DNA of 29,142 bases from JBALVT01 sp047612385 (GTDB taxonomy: Bacteria > Pseudomonadota > Gammaproteobacteria > Pseudomonadales > Halieaceae), in NCBI GenBank assembly GCA_047612385.1, contig JBLGAR010000055.1:1-29142 (forward strand), read 5' to 3'. Positions 1 through 7,477 of the stretch are shown here, in pieces. Each line of letters opens with the position of its first letter. The first letter of the stretch is position 1. A program made the position numbers and the translations under genes. The notes under the pieces are model-generated. The model saw only the letters and a list, made by a program, of their open reading frames with translations, was not told the origin of the DNA and did no database searches.

Positions 1-122
1 TCCGGCGAGGTCTCGGCCAGTGCGCCGACTGATGCCATCATCATTGCAGTGATAGCACCGGCGACGGCGATGGACGCGGCTAACCCCCTCAGATTAGGTG
101 GCCGCTGGATTGATACCTTCAT
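1..122 (-). CDS. secreted protein, N-terminal fragment (cut by left edge)
   Basis: Only the first 40 codons are inside the window. The ATG at 122-120 is preceded, 8 nt away, by a GGGAG ribosome binding site (131-135 on the plus strand). The translated start has a basic N-region (MKVSIQRPPNLRG) followed by a hydrophobic Ala/Met-rich stretch ending in VGALAETSP, which is a good Sec signal peptide with probable cleavage after ALA. The mature function cannot be told. It lies 47 bp downstream of the luciferase-like monooxygenase gene on the same strand, so it may be the last visible member of that catabolic operon, for example an envelope protein involved in substrate uptake; that role is inference. 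Confidence 0.6.
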   Translation of the reverse strand, partial: MKVSIQRPPNLRGLAASIAVAGAITAMMMASVGALAETSP

Positions 123-169
123 CCGTTTTACTCCCTTTTGTCGTTGCCAAAGTGCAAGCTTACCGGTGA

Positions 170-1171
170 TTAATTCAGGCGCGGTAGAACCTTCTCAGCA
201 ATATAACGTAGTCGCGAGTTGCCCGATTCCACTGACTCCCCTGGAAACTGCGCCCAAAAATGTATATCACGAATATTCGGATAGGTTTTCGTCATTTTGT
301 TGAGTTGGGTTACCGCTGTATCCGCGTCCCACAATTCGTAGAGCCCGTTCTCGATAGCTGAAGAAACATCTTCAAATAAAGGTGTCTGATCAGGCGGCCC
401 AAAAGCACCCCACTTGATGTACTCGTTAATTTGATACATCACGTGGTCGCCTATTCTGGCAGCTTCGGCTTCTGGGTCCTCTGCAATGATGGCCCAGCAG
501 CCCAGCATGATATTACCGTCTTCAACTGATTTACCTTCTTTCTCAAGAGCTTCGTTGTAGACGTCCATGCCAATACCACCGGTGCTAAGGAACCCATCGG
601 CTACACGAGCCGCTCGATGAATGGCTGGTTCCACCATGCCCCCCAACAAAATTTTAGGAGTGGTTTCCGGTGTTGGTGTAATCCTCAGGTCTCCAACTTC
701 AAAGCGCTTGCCCGAAAAATTGATAGCGTCGCCGCTCCAGCCGCGCCGAAGGATTTCAATACCTTCTTCTACCAGGCTAGGACGGTGTGAGAGTTTGCGT
801 TGGAACTGATCAAATTCCATCTGACGGTAACCGATGCCTACTCCTAGATCGAATCGCCCTCCGGTTAGCAGTGACAAGGTTGCTACATCTTCTGCGATAC
901 GCACGGGGTCGTGCAGTGGCAGTAACATCAAGTTGGTTCCCAGGCGCATGCGCTGGGTGCGCGCTCCAATGGCTGATGCTATGACCAAAGGCGAAGGGGT
1001 ATATCCGTCGTCACAAAAATGGTGTTCGGTTAGCCAGCAAGAACTGAATCCTAGCGCTTCAGCTTCTGCAATCTGGTTTAGTCGCTCCGCGTAAAAAGCT
1101 TCGAAGGGCATTCGCCATTGCTGAGGGTTGCGGAAGTCATACCATAGGCCGTAGTTCACTGAATTTGACAT
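170..1171 (-). CDS. LLM-class flavin-dependent oxidoreductase (luciferase-like monooxygenase)
   Basis: 333 residues, a normal length for the bacterial-luciferase-like TIM-barrel family. Typical blocks are present: the start YGLWYDFRNP, the LTEHHF motif near residue 48, the RMRLGTNLMLLPLHDPVRIAEDVATL block, and LLTGGRFDLGVGIGYR. Family members use reduced FMN or F420 to oxidise organic substrates, sometimes as the monooxygenase half of a two-component system; no flavin reductase partner is seen here. The start has an AGGAG site 5 nt upstream, which overlaps the TAG stop of the hydrolase gene, so the two are probably translated together. Context (acyl-CoA ligase, SDR, dehydrogenase, BVMO) points to catabolism of a hydrophobic substrate. 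The exact substrate is unknown. Confidence 0.88.
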   Translation of the reverse strand: MSNSVNYGLWYDFRNPQQWRMPFEAFYAERLNQIAEAEALGFSSCWLTEHHFCDDGYTPSPLVIASAIGARTQRMRLGTNLMLLPLHDPVRIAEDVATLSLLTGGRFDLGVGIGYRQMEFDQFQRKLSHRPSLVEEGIEILRRGWSGDAINFSGKRFEVGDLRITPTPETTPKILLGGMVEPAIHRAARVADGFLSTGGIGMDVYNEALEKEGKSVEDGNIMLGCWAIIAEDPEAEAARIGDHVMYQINEYIKWGAFGPPDQTPLFEDVSSAIENGLYELWDADTAVTQLNKMTKTYPNIRDIHFWAQFPGESVESGNSRLRYIAEKVLPRLN

Positions 1172-1179
1172 GTTGACTC

Positions 1180-1986
1180 CTAGAGATTTTCGCTGAGAAA
1201 GGTGAGAACGGTATCGTTATAGCGTGCGGCTTCATCGATAAACGGCGCGTGCCCAGAGGCTTCAAATTCTATAGTGTTCACGCCAGTATTATAGTTGGCG
1301 ACGGAGCGGCATACCTGGGGGTCTACCACGGCATCGTGTGTGCCCACTATGCTCAAAATCGGTACGGTCAGCTCACCGAGGATTTGGCGTTGATCAAGTG
1401 GGCCCAATTCGCCCAAAGACTTTGCAGCTAACGGTGAACTTTCCATAAACATTGCCCACATCCAGTCGATCACAGATTGGCTGACTTCGCTTGCACAAAC
1501 ACCACTGGAAAGAGCGACCAGAAAGTTAACGCGATCGGCGGTCATGGCTTCAAGTGTTCCCGCCAAGTCCTCATCAGTGCCACCAAACTCGTAATCGGGC
1601 TTTTGTAGGTAGCACGGAGTAGCGGCGCAGGTCAGTATCACTCCTGCGCAGGTGGCATCGAGTTGCCGGGCCGCTTCAACCACAACAGCACCGCCGAGAG
1701 ACCAGCCATTTAAGACCACTTTAGTCAGACCCAATTCGTTTGCCAATGCTGCAACATCCCCGGCGATGGCATTGATGCCCATGTCGGCAAAGTCCTTGTC
1801 GGACTTGCCGCAGCCGCGGTGATCAATGGCAATCACACGATGGCCCGCCGCGACCAGTGTGCCCAGGTTGTAGTCCCAGATTCGCGCTCCCATTCCCCAG
1901 CCGTGCACCAATATCAGTGCCGCGTCGCCGCTACCGTAGTCTTCGTAGTAAACATTTTTCCCGTTTTCTCTTTGCAAATAGGACAT
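1180..1986 (-). CDS. alpha/beta-fold hydrolase
   Basis: 268 residues with a complete alpha/beta-hydrolase signature: oxyanion HG at 28-29 (VHGWGMG), nucleophile elbow GWSLGG with Ser96, acid Asp218 in GTHDAVVDP and His246 in SGHAPFID. The start ATG has GGAG 8 nt upstream. It belongs to the epoxide-hydrolase/esterase/lactonase-like group, and no motif fixes the substrate. In this cluster an attractive but unproven role is hydrolysis of the ester or lactone made by the Baeyer-Villiger-type monooxygenase at 7478-9139. The gene sits 18 bp after the tetR gene and 8 bp before the luciferase-like gene, so it is almost certainly in the same transcript. Confidence 0.87.
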   Translation of the reverse strand: MSYLQRENGKNVYYEDYGSGDAALILVHGWGMGARIWDYNLGTLVAAGHRVIAIDHRGCGKSDKDFADMGINAIAGDVAALANELGLTKVVLNGWSLGGAVVVEAARQLDATCAGVILTCAATPCYLQKPDYEFGGTDEDLAGTLEAMTADRVNFLVALSSGVCASEVSQSVIDWMWAMFMESSPLAAKSLGELGPLDQRQILGELTVPILSIVGTHDAVVDPQVCRSVANYNTGVNTIEFEASGHAPFIDEAARYNDTVLTFLSENL

Positions 1987-2004
1987 GGTTAGCTCTCCGT
2001 AGTG

Positions 2005-2628
2005 TTATTTTTTCAGAAGTCGAGTGGTGGTGGCTTCGTAGTCGTCGAATATGGCGTCCAGGTCCATTGCCGACGCGCTTACCAGCCACTGGTAAATGGT
2101 GCCGAAAATAAACGCGCAGTACTGAAAGGCAAATTGCTCTGGATTAACGTCCGATCGAATTTCTCCCGCGGCGATTCCCTCTTCGATCCATTGTTTGGCG
2201 TCATTGCGATAGACGTCGTGATGTCCTGCCAGGCTGTTACGCATTTGGGAGTCGTGCCCCAGGCATTCGTACCAGAGCAGATACATGGCGCGCATGTAAT
2301 CCGATTCCAGTTTGAGAAAATCCCGCAAGGCATTCGCCGCCGCAATTATTCCAGCGATGCCTTGTTTTCCCTCGACATAGTTTCCCAGGTGCTCCTTCCA
2401 TCTCACATCGAAACGGCTAAACAATTCTTGCATCAGGCCATCTTTGGAACCAAAGCGGTAATTGGCCAGACCGCGGCTATAACCTGCGTTTTCGCCGATA
2501 TCCTTTAATGTGGTTTTTTGAGTGCCGTGTTCATTGATTAGAACGATTGCCGAGTCGAACATACGCTGATCTGAAAGTGCTGTTCGCTCTGCTTGCGTTT
2601 TTTTCTCGCCCGACTTTTTCTCACTCAT
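2005..2628 (-). CDS. TetR/AcrR family transcriptional regulator
   Basis: 207 residues. The N-terminal DNA-binding domain is clear: a helix from about residue 23 (FDSAIVLINEHG), the helix-turn-helix TTLKDIGENAGYSRGLANYRF at about 39-59, then the usual SKDGLMQELF linker. The rest is helical and fits a TetR ligand-binding domain. A very basic and polar N-tail (SEKKSGEKK) precedes it. The ATG overlaps the stop of the acyl-CoA ligase gene (ATGA, 4 nt), so it is expressed with the catabolic genes. Such regulators usually repress their own operon and respond to an acyl-CoA or pathway intermediate; the likely target is the divergent promoter region at 5977-6075. That target is inference. Confidence 0.9.
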   Translation of the reverse strand: MSEKKSGEKKTQAERTALSDQRMFDSAIVLINEHGTQKTTLKDIGENAGYSRGLANYRFGSKDGLMQELFSRFDVRWKEHLGNYVEGKQGIAGIIAAANALRDFLKLESDYMRAMYLLWYECLGHDSQMRNSLAGHHDVYRNDAKQWIEEGIAAGEIRSDVNPEQFAFQYCAFIFGTIYQWLVSASAMDLDAIFDDYEATTTRLLKK

Positions 2629-4238
2629 TTAGCTATTACCTCAACGTCAAGTTGGCCGGCCTCATTCCAATCACGCAGCGTCCGTTTGTCCAGCTTGCCT
2701 ACGCTTGTTTTTGGAATGGTGTCGATGAAACTCCAATATTCAGGTACCCAAAACCCGGCGACCTTACCGCGTAAGTATTTTCTTAAGTCCTGTGCCGAGG
2801 CACTGTTGTGTTCGCGCGTGACGATGGCAAGTGGTCGCTCCTGCCAGCGTTCATCCGGGGTGGCAATGACGGCGATCTCTCGTACATCGGGATGGGCGAG
2901 TAAAATATTTTCCAGGTCGACGGAAGAAATCCACTCGCCGCCCGATTTGATAACATCTTTAGTGCGGTCGGTTAATTGTACGTAGTAGCGTTCGTCGATA
3001 TGGCCGACGTCGCCGGTTCGCAGCCAGCCATCTTCGCTGAAGGAATCGGGCGATTCGTTGTTGTGATATCCACCGGTTATCCAGGGGCCGCGAAGTTGTA
3101 GTTCACCGACGGATTCACCGTCGTGTGGCAACACTTTGCCGGAGTCATCCACAACGCGGACCTGCACCCCGGAAACCGGCCTGCCACTTTTAGCACGCCA
3201 CTGTGTCTCATCGCGGCCCTCGCTGTCTCTTGGGGGGTGCGAAAGAGTGCACAATGGGCTTGTCTCAGTCATTCCCCAACCTTGCAGTACGGGAACGCCC
3301 CATTTTTCCCGTGCGGCGTCGATCATAGCGGGCGCGACGGCGGAACCGCCGCACACCAACATTCTGAACGATGTCATATCCAGCTCGCTGGTATCGTAGC
3401 GCAACAAATCTGACAAAATGGTGGGTACAGTTGCCGTCATGGTAGGTCTTTCGCTGGCAACCATCGCCAGAATCGGTTCAACCTGCAAGTGAGGTCCGGG
3501 CAAAATAAAATCACTGCCGCTGAACCATCCGCTGTAGGGCAGGCCCCATGCATTGGCGTGAAACATCGGAGGTAGTAATAAAATTCGATCTCTTTCGCAG
3601 ATCCCAAAAGTATCCGCTGCACGCGAGGCCATAGAATGCAAGAAGGTAGTGCGGTGGCTGTAAACTACCCCCTTTGGATTACCGGTAGTGCCGCTGGTGT
3701 AACACACTGCAGCGGCAGAGGTCTCGTCAATCTCGGGCCATTCAACGGTCTCTTGCGCGGCGTCGACCAGGTCCTCATAGGGCTGGCAGTCGATACCTGC
3801 GTAGTCGGGCATCTCGCCAATTACCAGTAAAGTCTGCACCGTTTCCAGTAGCGGAATTACCGGTCTAAACAATTCCGCCAAACTCCCATCCAGTATTAAA
3901 ACTTTGTCTTCGGCATGGTTAATTACATAGGCTATATGTTCAGGTGAGAGCCGAATGTTCGCGGTATGCATAATGGCGCCCATTGAGGGAATCGCCAGAT
4001 AAGCTTCCATGTGTGCAGTGTTGTTCCAACTGAAAGTACCCACGGTGTCGCCGGGCTCAACGCCCAGGTTTCTCAGGACAGTTGCAAGTTTGGCCGCGTT
4101 ACTGGCTATTTCAGAATAGAGTGTGCGCTCGATCGAACTACCGCCAAACGTACTGATGCAAGAATTCGGAAACACATTTTTGCCATGCTCCATAATCATC
4201 TGCACGGTCATGGGCATGTGCATCATGGTTGAATCCAC
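2625..4238 (-). CDS. AMP-forming fatty acid/medium-chain acyl-CoA ligase
   Basis: 537 residues, of the AlkK-like acyl-CoA synthetase type. It activates a carboxylic acid to acyl-AMP and then acyl-CoA. The P-loop CYTSGTTGNPKGV lies at about 177-190, GGSAVAP and GWGMTETSP follow, the hinge region reads TGDVGHIDERYY, then KDVIKSGGEWIS, and the C-terminal lysine motif is IPKTSVGKLDKR. I chose the GTG at 4238 rather than the TTG at 4244: AGGAG at 4246-4250 lies 7 nt from the GTG but only 1 nt from the TTG, and the GTG forms a TAGTG overlap with the upstream phosphotransferase stop. This matches the coupling style of the neighbouring genes. Chain-length preference cannot be told; the HANAWGLPYSGWF region resembles AlkK. 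Confidence 0.93.
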   Translation of the reverse strand: MDSTMMHMPMTVQMIMEHGKNVFPNSCISTFGGSSIERTLYSEIASNAAKLATVLRNLGVEPGDTVGTFSWNNTAHMEAYLAIPSMGAIMHTANIRLSPEHIAYVINHAEDKVLILDGSLAELFRPVIPLLETVQTLLVIGEMPDYAGIDCQPYEDLVDAAQETVEWPEIDETSAAAVCYTSGTTGNPKGVVYSHRTTFLHSMASRAADTFGICERDRILLLPPMFHANAWGLPYSGWFSGSDFILPGPHLQVEPILAMVASERPTMTATVPTILSDLLRYDTSELDMTSFRMLVCGGSAVAPAMIDAAREKWGVPVLQGWGMTETSPLCTLSHPPRDSEGRDETQWRAKSGRPVSGVQVRVVDDSGKVLPHDGESVGELQLRGPWITGGYHNNESPDSFSEDGWLRTGDVGHIDERYYVQLTDRTKDVIKSGGEWISSVDLENILLAHPDVREIAVIATPDERWQERPLAIVTREHNSASAQDLRKYLRGKVAGFWVPEYWSFIDTIPKTSVGKLDKRTLRDWNEAGQLDVEVIAK

Positions 4239-5245
4239 TACCAATCTCCTTTGGCTGCAAGTTGCGCTTCTTTGAGTAAAGCGGGCACATCGTATTCCAA
4301 GCCCCGTGCATAAGCACTGTCAACTTTACCGTCAAGGTACAGCCCAAAGGCTCCTTCAACCACTGCGGCGAGGCGCCAAAAAGCAAAACACAGATAAAAA
4401 TCCAGTTGCTCGCATGAAATCCCGCTTTCTTGTTGCCACAATTGCGCGAGCTCTCGTCGTGGAATGGCGCCAGACATTCGGGTCACCCCTTGGACATGTT
4501 TGAAGCCCGGTGGATTCACCGCTCTTGGTCCCCAGAACATCAGGAACAAACCTAAATCAGTTAGGGGGTCACCCACTGTCGCCATTTCCCAGTCGATAAC
4601 CGCTAACATATCGGGGGTTTGCGCTGCGCACAGCGTGTTGTCTAGATGGAAGTCACCGTGAACAATGCCGACAGGGCCATCTCTGGGAATGTTATCCAGC
4701 AACCATGCTCCCAATGTCTCGATTTCTGGCAGAGGGCGGGTAGCTTGTTGGCGTCGTACGTCCAGCCATCGCTCTATCTGTCGCTGTAGAAAGTTCTCTG
4801 GCCTGCCCAGTTTGTCCAGGCCGATATCCTGCCACGGTGCTTTGGCTATCGTGGCCAGTGCGTTGGTCAGCTGCTCGCCCAGTTGATTGACTGCGGCGAC
4901 GCCTTGATAGGCTGATGGTAGTTCGTCTGTAATTGAGACACCGTCAATGTGTTCGATGAGCGCGAAGGGATGGCCCATCAGCTCGGTGTCTTCACACCAA
5001 TGCACCACTTCCGGCACCATTACGTGGCCGTGAAGCGCTTTCATTACTGAGGCCTCACGCTGCACTCCCAAGTGGGCTTTGGGTGAAATGGTGTTGGCCG
5101 GGGCGGAGCGCATGACCAGGGTTCTTTCGTTGGTTTCGACCAAGCGCGTGAGATTCGAGTTTCCGCCGCTAAGTTCGCGAACGATTCTAGCGTTGGTCAG
5201 CCCCAGAGTTTCGTCGGCCCATGCAGCGAAACCTTCAGCGGGCAT
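4238..5245 (-). CDS. phosphotransferase family protein (APH-like, ACAD10/11-associated type)
   Basis: 335 residues of the aminoglycoside-phosphotransferase/choline-kinase fold. The N-lobe begins LSGGNSNLTRLVE; the catalytic loop is VHGDFHLDN (about 193-200) and the metal-binding motif is VIDWEMATVGDPLTDLG (about 217-232). Proteins of this type are typically encoded next to acyl-CoA dehydrogenases and are fused to one in animal ACAD10/11, where the kinase acts on 4-hydroxyacyl-CoA. They are not drug-resistance enzymes in this setting. A longer frame opens at 5329, but the ATG at 5245 overlaps the SDR stop (TGATG), begins MPAEGFAAWADETLG like family members, and avoids an 85-nt overlap. The downstream ligase starts inside its TAG stop. 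Confidence 0.9.
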   Translation of the reverse strand: MPAEGFAAWADETLGLTNARIVRELSGGNSNLTRLVETNERTLVMRSAPANTISPKAHLGVQREASVMKALHGHVMVPEVVHWCEDTELMGHPFALIEHIDGVSITDELPSAYQGVAAVNQLGEQLTNALATIAKAPWQDIGLDKLGRPENFLQRQIERWLDVRRQQATRPLPEIETLGAWLLDNIPRDGPVGIVHGDFHLDNTLCAAQTPDMLAVIDWEMATVGDPLTDLGLFLMFWGPRAVNPPGFKHVQGVTRMSGAIPRRELAQLWQQESGISCEQLDFYLCFAFWRLAAVVEGAFGLYLDGKVDSAYARGLEYDVPALLKEAQLAAKGDW

Positions 5246-5976
5246 CAGTTTGCGATCCCGAAACTGCTCATAAGTCCGCCATCGGCGGGAATGAATGCAC
5301 CTGTCATATAGCGGGAGCGTGACACCCACTCAATCACTTCTGCTATTTCGTCGGGTTCTCCGTAGCGCCCAAGGGGAATCGTCTTACGCATTGATTCTAG
5401 CGCTTTGTCAGACAAGCCCTCCGTCATTTCTGTGAGCACCAGGCCGGGTATCACCAGGTTTACCCTGATACCCCTGCCGGCGAATTCTATCGCCAGCGCC
5501 CGGGTCATGCCCGCCAAGCCCGCTTTGGACGCCGCGTAGGCTGAGTCACCCGGAAAACCCCGAAACCCCACCACTGCGCCGGTGTTTACAATAGATCCGC
5601 CTTCGCCCATATTTTCGCTGGCCACAGCTGTAACGTTCATGGCTCCGGTGAGATTGGTGTTTAAGACAGTCTGCCAATCATCCAGTTTCAGACGGTTAAT
5701 TTTGCCCCCGCGATGGGCGCCCGCATTATTTACCAGGTAATCTATGTGGCCCCAGGTTTCGACAACCTTGCCAACTGCCGCTTCTACTGAATCGCGATCT
5801 GCCACATCACAGCGCAGCCCTATTGCGTTGCTGCCTAATGTGTCTGCGGCTGTAAGAATTGATTCCCCTCGAGCCAAAATTGCGGCACGATCACCGGCCG
5901 CTATTGCTCTTTTGGCGACCGCGAGGCCGATTCCGCGAGAAGCACCAGTGATTAACCAGGTTTTTTGCGTACTCAT
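5245..5976 (-). CDS. SDR family protein lacking the catalytic serine
   Basis: 243 residues, classical short-chain dehydrogenase/reductase length. The cofactor motif TGASRGIG is at 10-17, CDVADRDSV near 56, NNAG at 83-86, and the active-site YAASK has Tyr147 and Lys151. The position of the catalytic Ser, 13 residues before the Tyr, is Ala134 (sequence NTGAVVG where FabG-like enzymes have GSVVG). The C-terminal part (VIPGLVLTEM) is ordinary. The enzyme may therefore have reduced or altered activity. It is the first gene of the minus-strand operon, with an AGGAAG ribosome site before ATG 5976, and is translationally coupled to the phosphotransferase. In this pathway it would oxidise a hydroxy intermediate, if active. 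Confidence 0.9.
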   Translation of the reverse strand: MSTQKTWLITGASRGIGLAVAKRAIAAGDRAAILARGESILTAADTLGSNAIGLRCDVADRDSVEAAVGKVVETWGHIDYLVNNAGAHRGGKINRLKLDDWQTVLNTNLTGAMNVTAVASENMGEGGSIVNTGAVVGFRGFPGDSAYAASKAGLAGMTRALAIEFAGRGIRVNLVIPGLVLTEMTEGLSDKALESMRKTIPLGRYGEPDEIAEVIEWVSRSRYMTGAFIPADGGLMSSFGIAN

Positions 5977-6075
5977 GGGTAGATTTCTTCCTGAATTTTA
6001 TTCAAAATAAGCTTGTTTGCGTCTAGCAAGTCTAAACCAGTACATAATCAAGTCAAGAATTTCGGGAGATATAAG
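5977..6075. promoter_or_regulatory. divergent promoter region between SDR and acyl-CoA dehydrogenase operons
   Basis: This 99-bp gap separates two divergent operons, so it should hold both promoters and is the natural target for the TetR regulator. A weak inverted repeat, CTTG...CAAG (6012-6030, interrupted centre), is the only dyad I can point to. A CATAAT hexamer at 6043-6048 could be a -10 for the rightward operon, but no convincing -35 stands at 16-18 bp. GGGAG at 6064-6068 is the ribosome site for the dehydrogenase. Confidence 0.45.
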
Positions 6076-7374
6076 GTGAGTTGGAGCTTTGAGACAGACA
6101 GTGAATTCCAAGAGCAGTTGAACTGGATAGAGGAGTTCACTCGCGACGAGATCGAGCCATTAGATCTTGTCTTCCGTGGGCCGGGTGATCCCTGGGACCC
6201 CGACTCTCCGGCGGCCAAGGCAATGGCCCCTCTGAGAGAAATTGTAAAGGAGCGCCGGTTGTGGGCTTGTCACATCGGACCAGAGCTCGGCGGTGAGGGC
6301 TTTGGGCAAGTGAAGCTCGGGCTGATGAATGAAATTTTGGGACGCAGCCGTTTTGGCCCCAGTGTGTTTGGCTGCCAGGCACCGGATTCAGGTAATGCCG
6401 AAATACTCGCTCATTTTGGCACCGAGCATCAGAAACAGAAATATCTGCAGCCTTTGCTCGACGGCAAAATAGCTTCTTGTTACTCAATGACAGAACCCCA
6501 GGCGGGTTCCGATCCTGCTGAGTTCACGTGTACGGCAGTGCGTGAGGGTGACGAGTGGGTGATCAACGGGGAGAAATGGTTCGCCTCCCATGCCCGCTTC
6601 TCGTCTTTTCTGCTAGTGATGGTAGTGACCAATCCGGATGTCCCTATCCATAAGGGAGCATCGATCGTATTGGTAGAACAGGGTACACCGGGTATGGATA
6701 TTCTGCGTAACTCTGCGGTGGGCCCCTATGTTGAGCAGGGTGATGGCGTTCACGGATACATCCGCTTTACCAATTGCCGAGTGCCTGCGGACAACCTGCT
6801 AGGTGATGAAGGGCAGGGATTTATTGTGGCGCAAACCCGGCTCGGTGGCGGGCGCGTGCATCACGCAATGCGCACCGTTGGTGTATTGAAGAAGGCCATG
6901 GATATGATGTGTGAGCGTGTATTGAGCCGCACTACAAAGGGCGAGCTGTTGGCTGAGAAACAGATGACCCAGGACAAAATTTCCGACAACTACACACAGA
7001 TTCTGCAGTACCGCCTGCACGTTCTCTACACGGCCTGGTTGATCGACAAGCATAAAGAGTACAACCGCGAAGTGCGCAAAGAGATTGCTGCGATTAAGGC
7101 AGCGACACCGAAAGTGCTGCAGGACGTGATTTACCGGTCGATGCAGCTGCATGGCAGTATCGGTGCTTCAGACGAGACACCACTGATGACCATGTGGGCT
7201 AACATCCCGGAGCTGGGTATGGTCGATGGACCTACCGAGGTGCATAAAGTGACGGTGGCGAGAACTGTGCTGCGAGAGTACAAACCGGCAGAGGGCGTTT
7301 TCCCTTCTTACCACACAACAACCCAGCGAGAGCTGGCGATGAAAAAATACGGCCATCTGTTGCCCAATGAATAG
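6076..7374 (+). CDS. acyl-CoA dehydrogenase (FadE-like)
   Basis: 432 residues. It is an FAD enzyme introducing the alpha-beta double bond into acyl-CoA. Visible blocks: the N-terminal WSFETDSEFQEQLNWIEEF, the FAD/substrate motif YSMTEPQAGSDP (about 138-149), the WVINGEKWFAS strand, the RVHHAMRTVG helix, and the C-terminal QLHGSIGASDETPLMTMW followed by MVDGPTEVHKVTVAR. At the position of the usual catalytic Glu (YEGT in medium-chain enzymes) this protein has Asp (VDGP), as in ACAD10/11-type relatives. The frame opens at TTG 6013, but GTG 6076 has GGGAG 7 nt upstream and begins exactly where homologues begin (SWSFETD), so I use GTG. It heads the plus-strand catabolic operon. Confidence 0.93.
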   Translation: MSWSFETDSEFQEQLNWIEEFTRDEIEPLDLVFRGPGDPWDPDSPAAKAMAPLREIVKERRLWACHIGPELGGEGFGQVKLGLMNEILGRSRFGPSVFGCQAPDSGNAEILAHFGTEHQKQKYLQPLLDGKIASCYSMTEPQAGSDPAEFTCTAVREGDEWVINGEKWFASHARFSSFLLVMVVTNPDVPIHKGASIVLVEQGTPGMDILRNSAVGPYVEQGDGVHGYIRFTNCRVPADNLLGDEGQGFIVAQTRLGGGRVHHAMRTVGVLKKAMDMMCERVLSRTTKGELLAEKQMTQDKISDNYTQILQYRLHVLYTAWLIDKHKEYNREVRKEIAAIKAATPKVLQDVIYRSMQLHGSIGASDETPLMTMWANIPELGMVDGPTEVHKVTVARTVLREYKPAEGVFPSYHTTTQRELAMKKYGHLLPNE

Positions 7375-7477
7375 TGTTCGCGGTGGGGGCAATCGATTGA
7401 GCCGCCTCAAAGAAAAGAAATGCAGTAGCTGACAGACTAGTGAAAAGCGGCAAATACATTACACGAGGTTGATAATA

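Noticed and set aside
2002..2508. 168-codon plus-strand ORF
   Set aside because: It is antisense to the clear tetR gene, has no recognisable domain, and reflects codon bias of the real gene.
4238..5329. Longer phosphotransferase start at 5329
   Set aside because: It would overlap the SDR gene by 85 nt, and the added residues look like an out-of-frame reading of the SDR end; ATG 5245 fits better.
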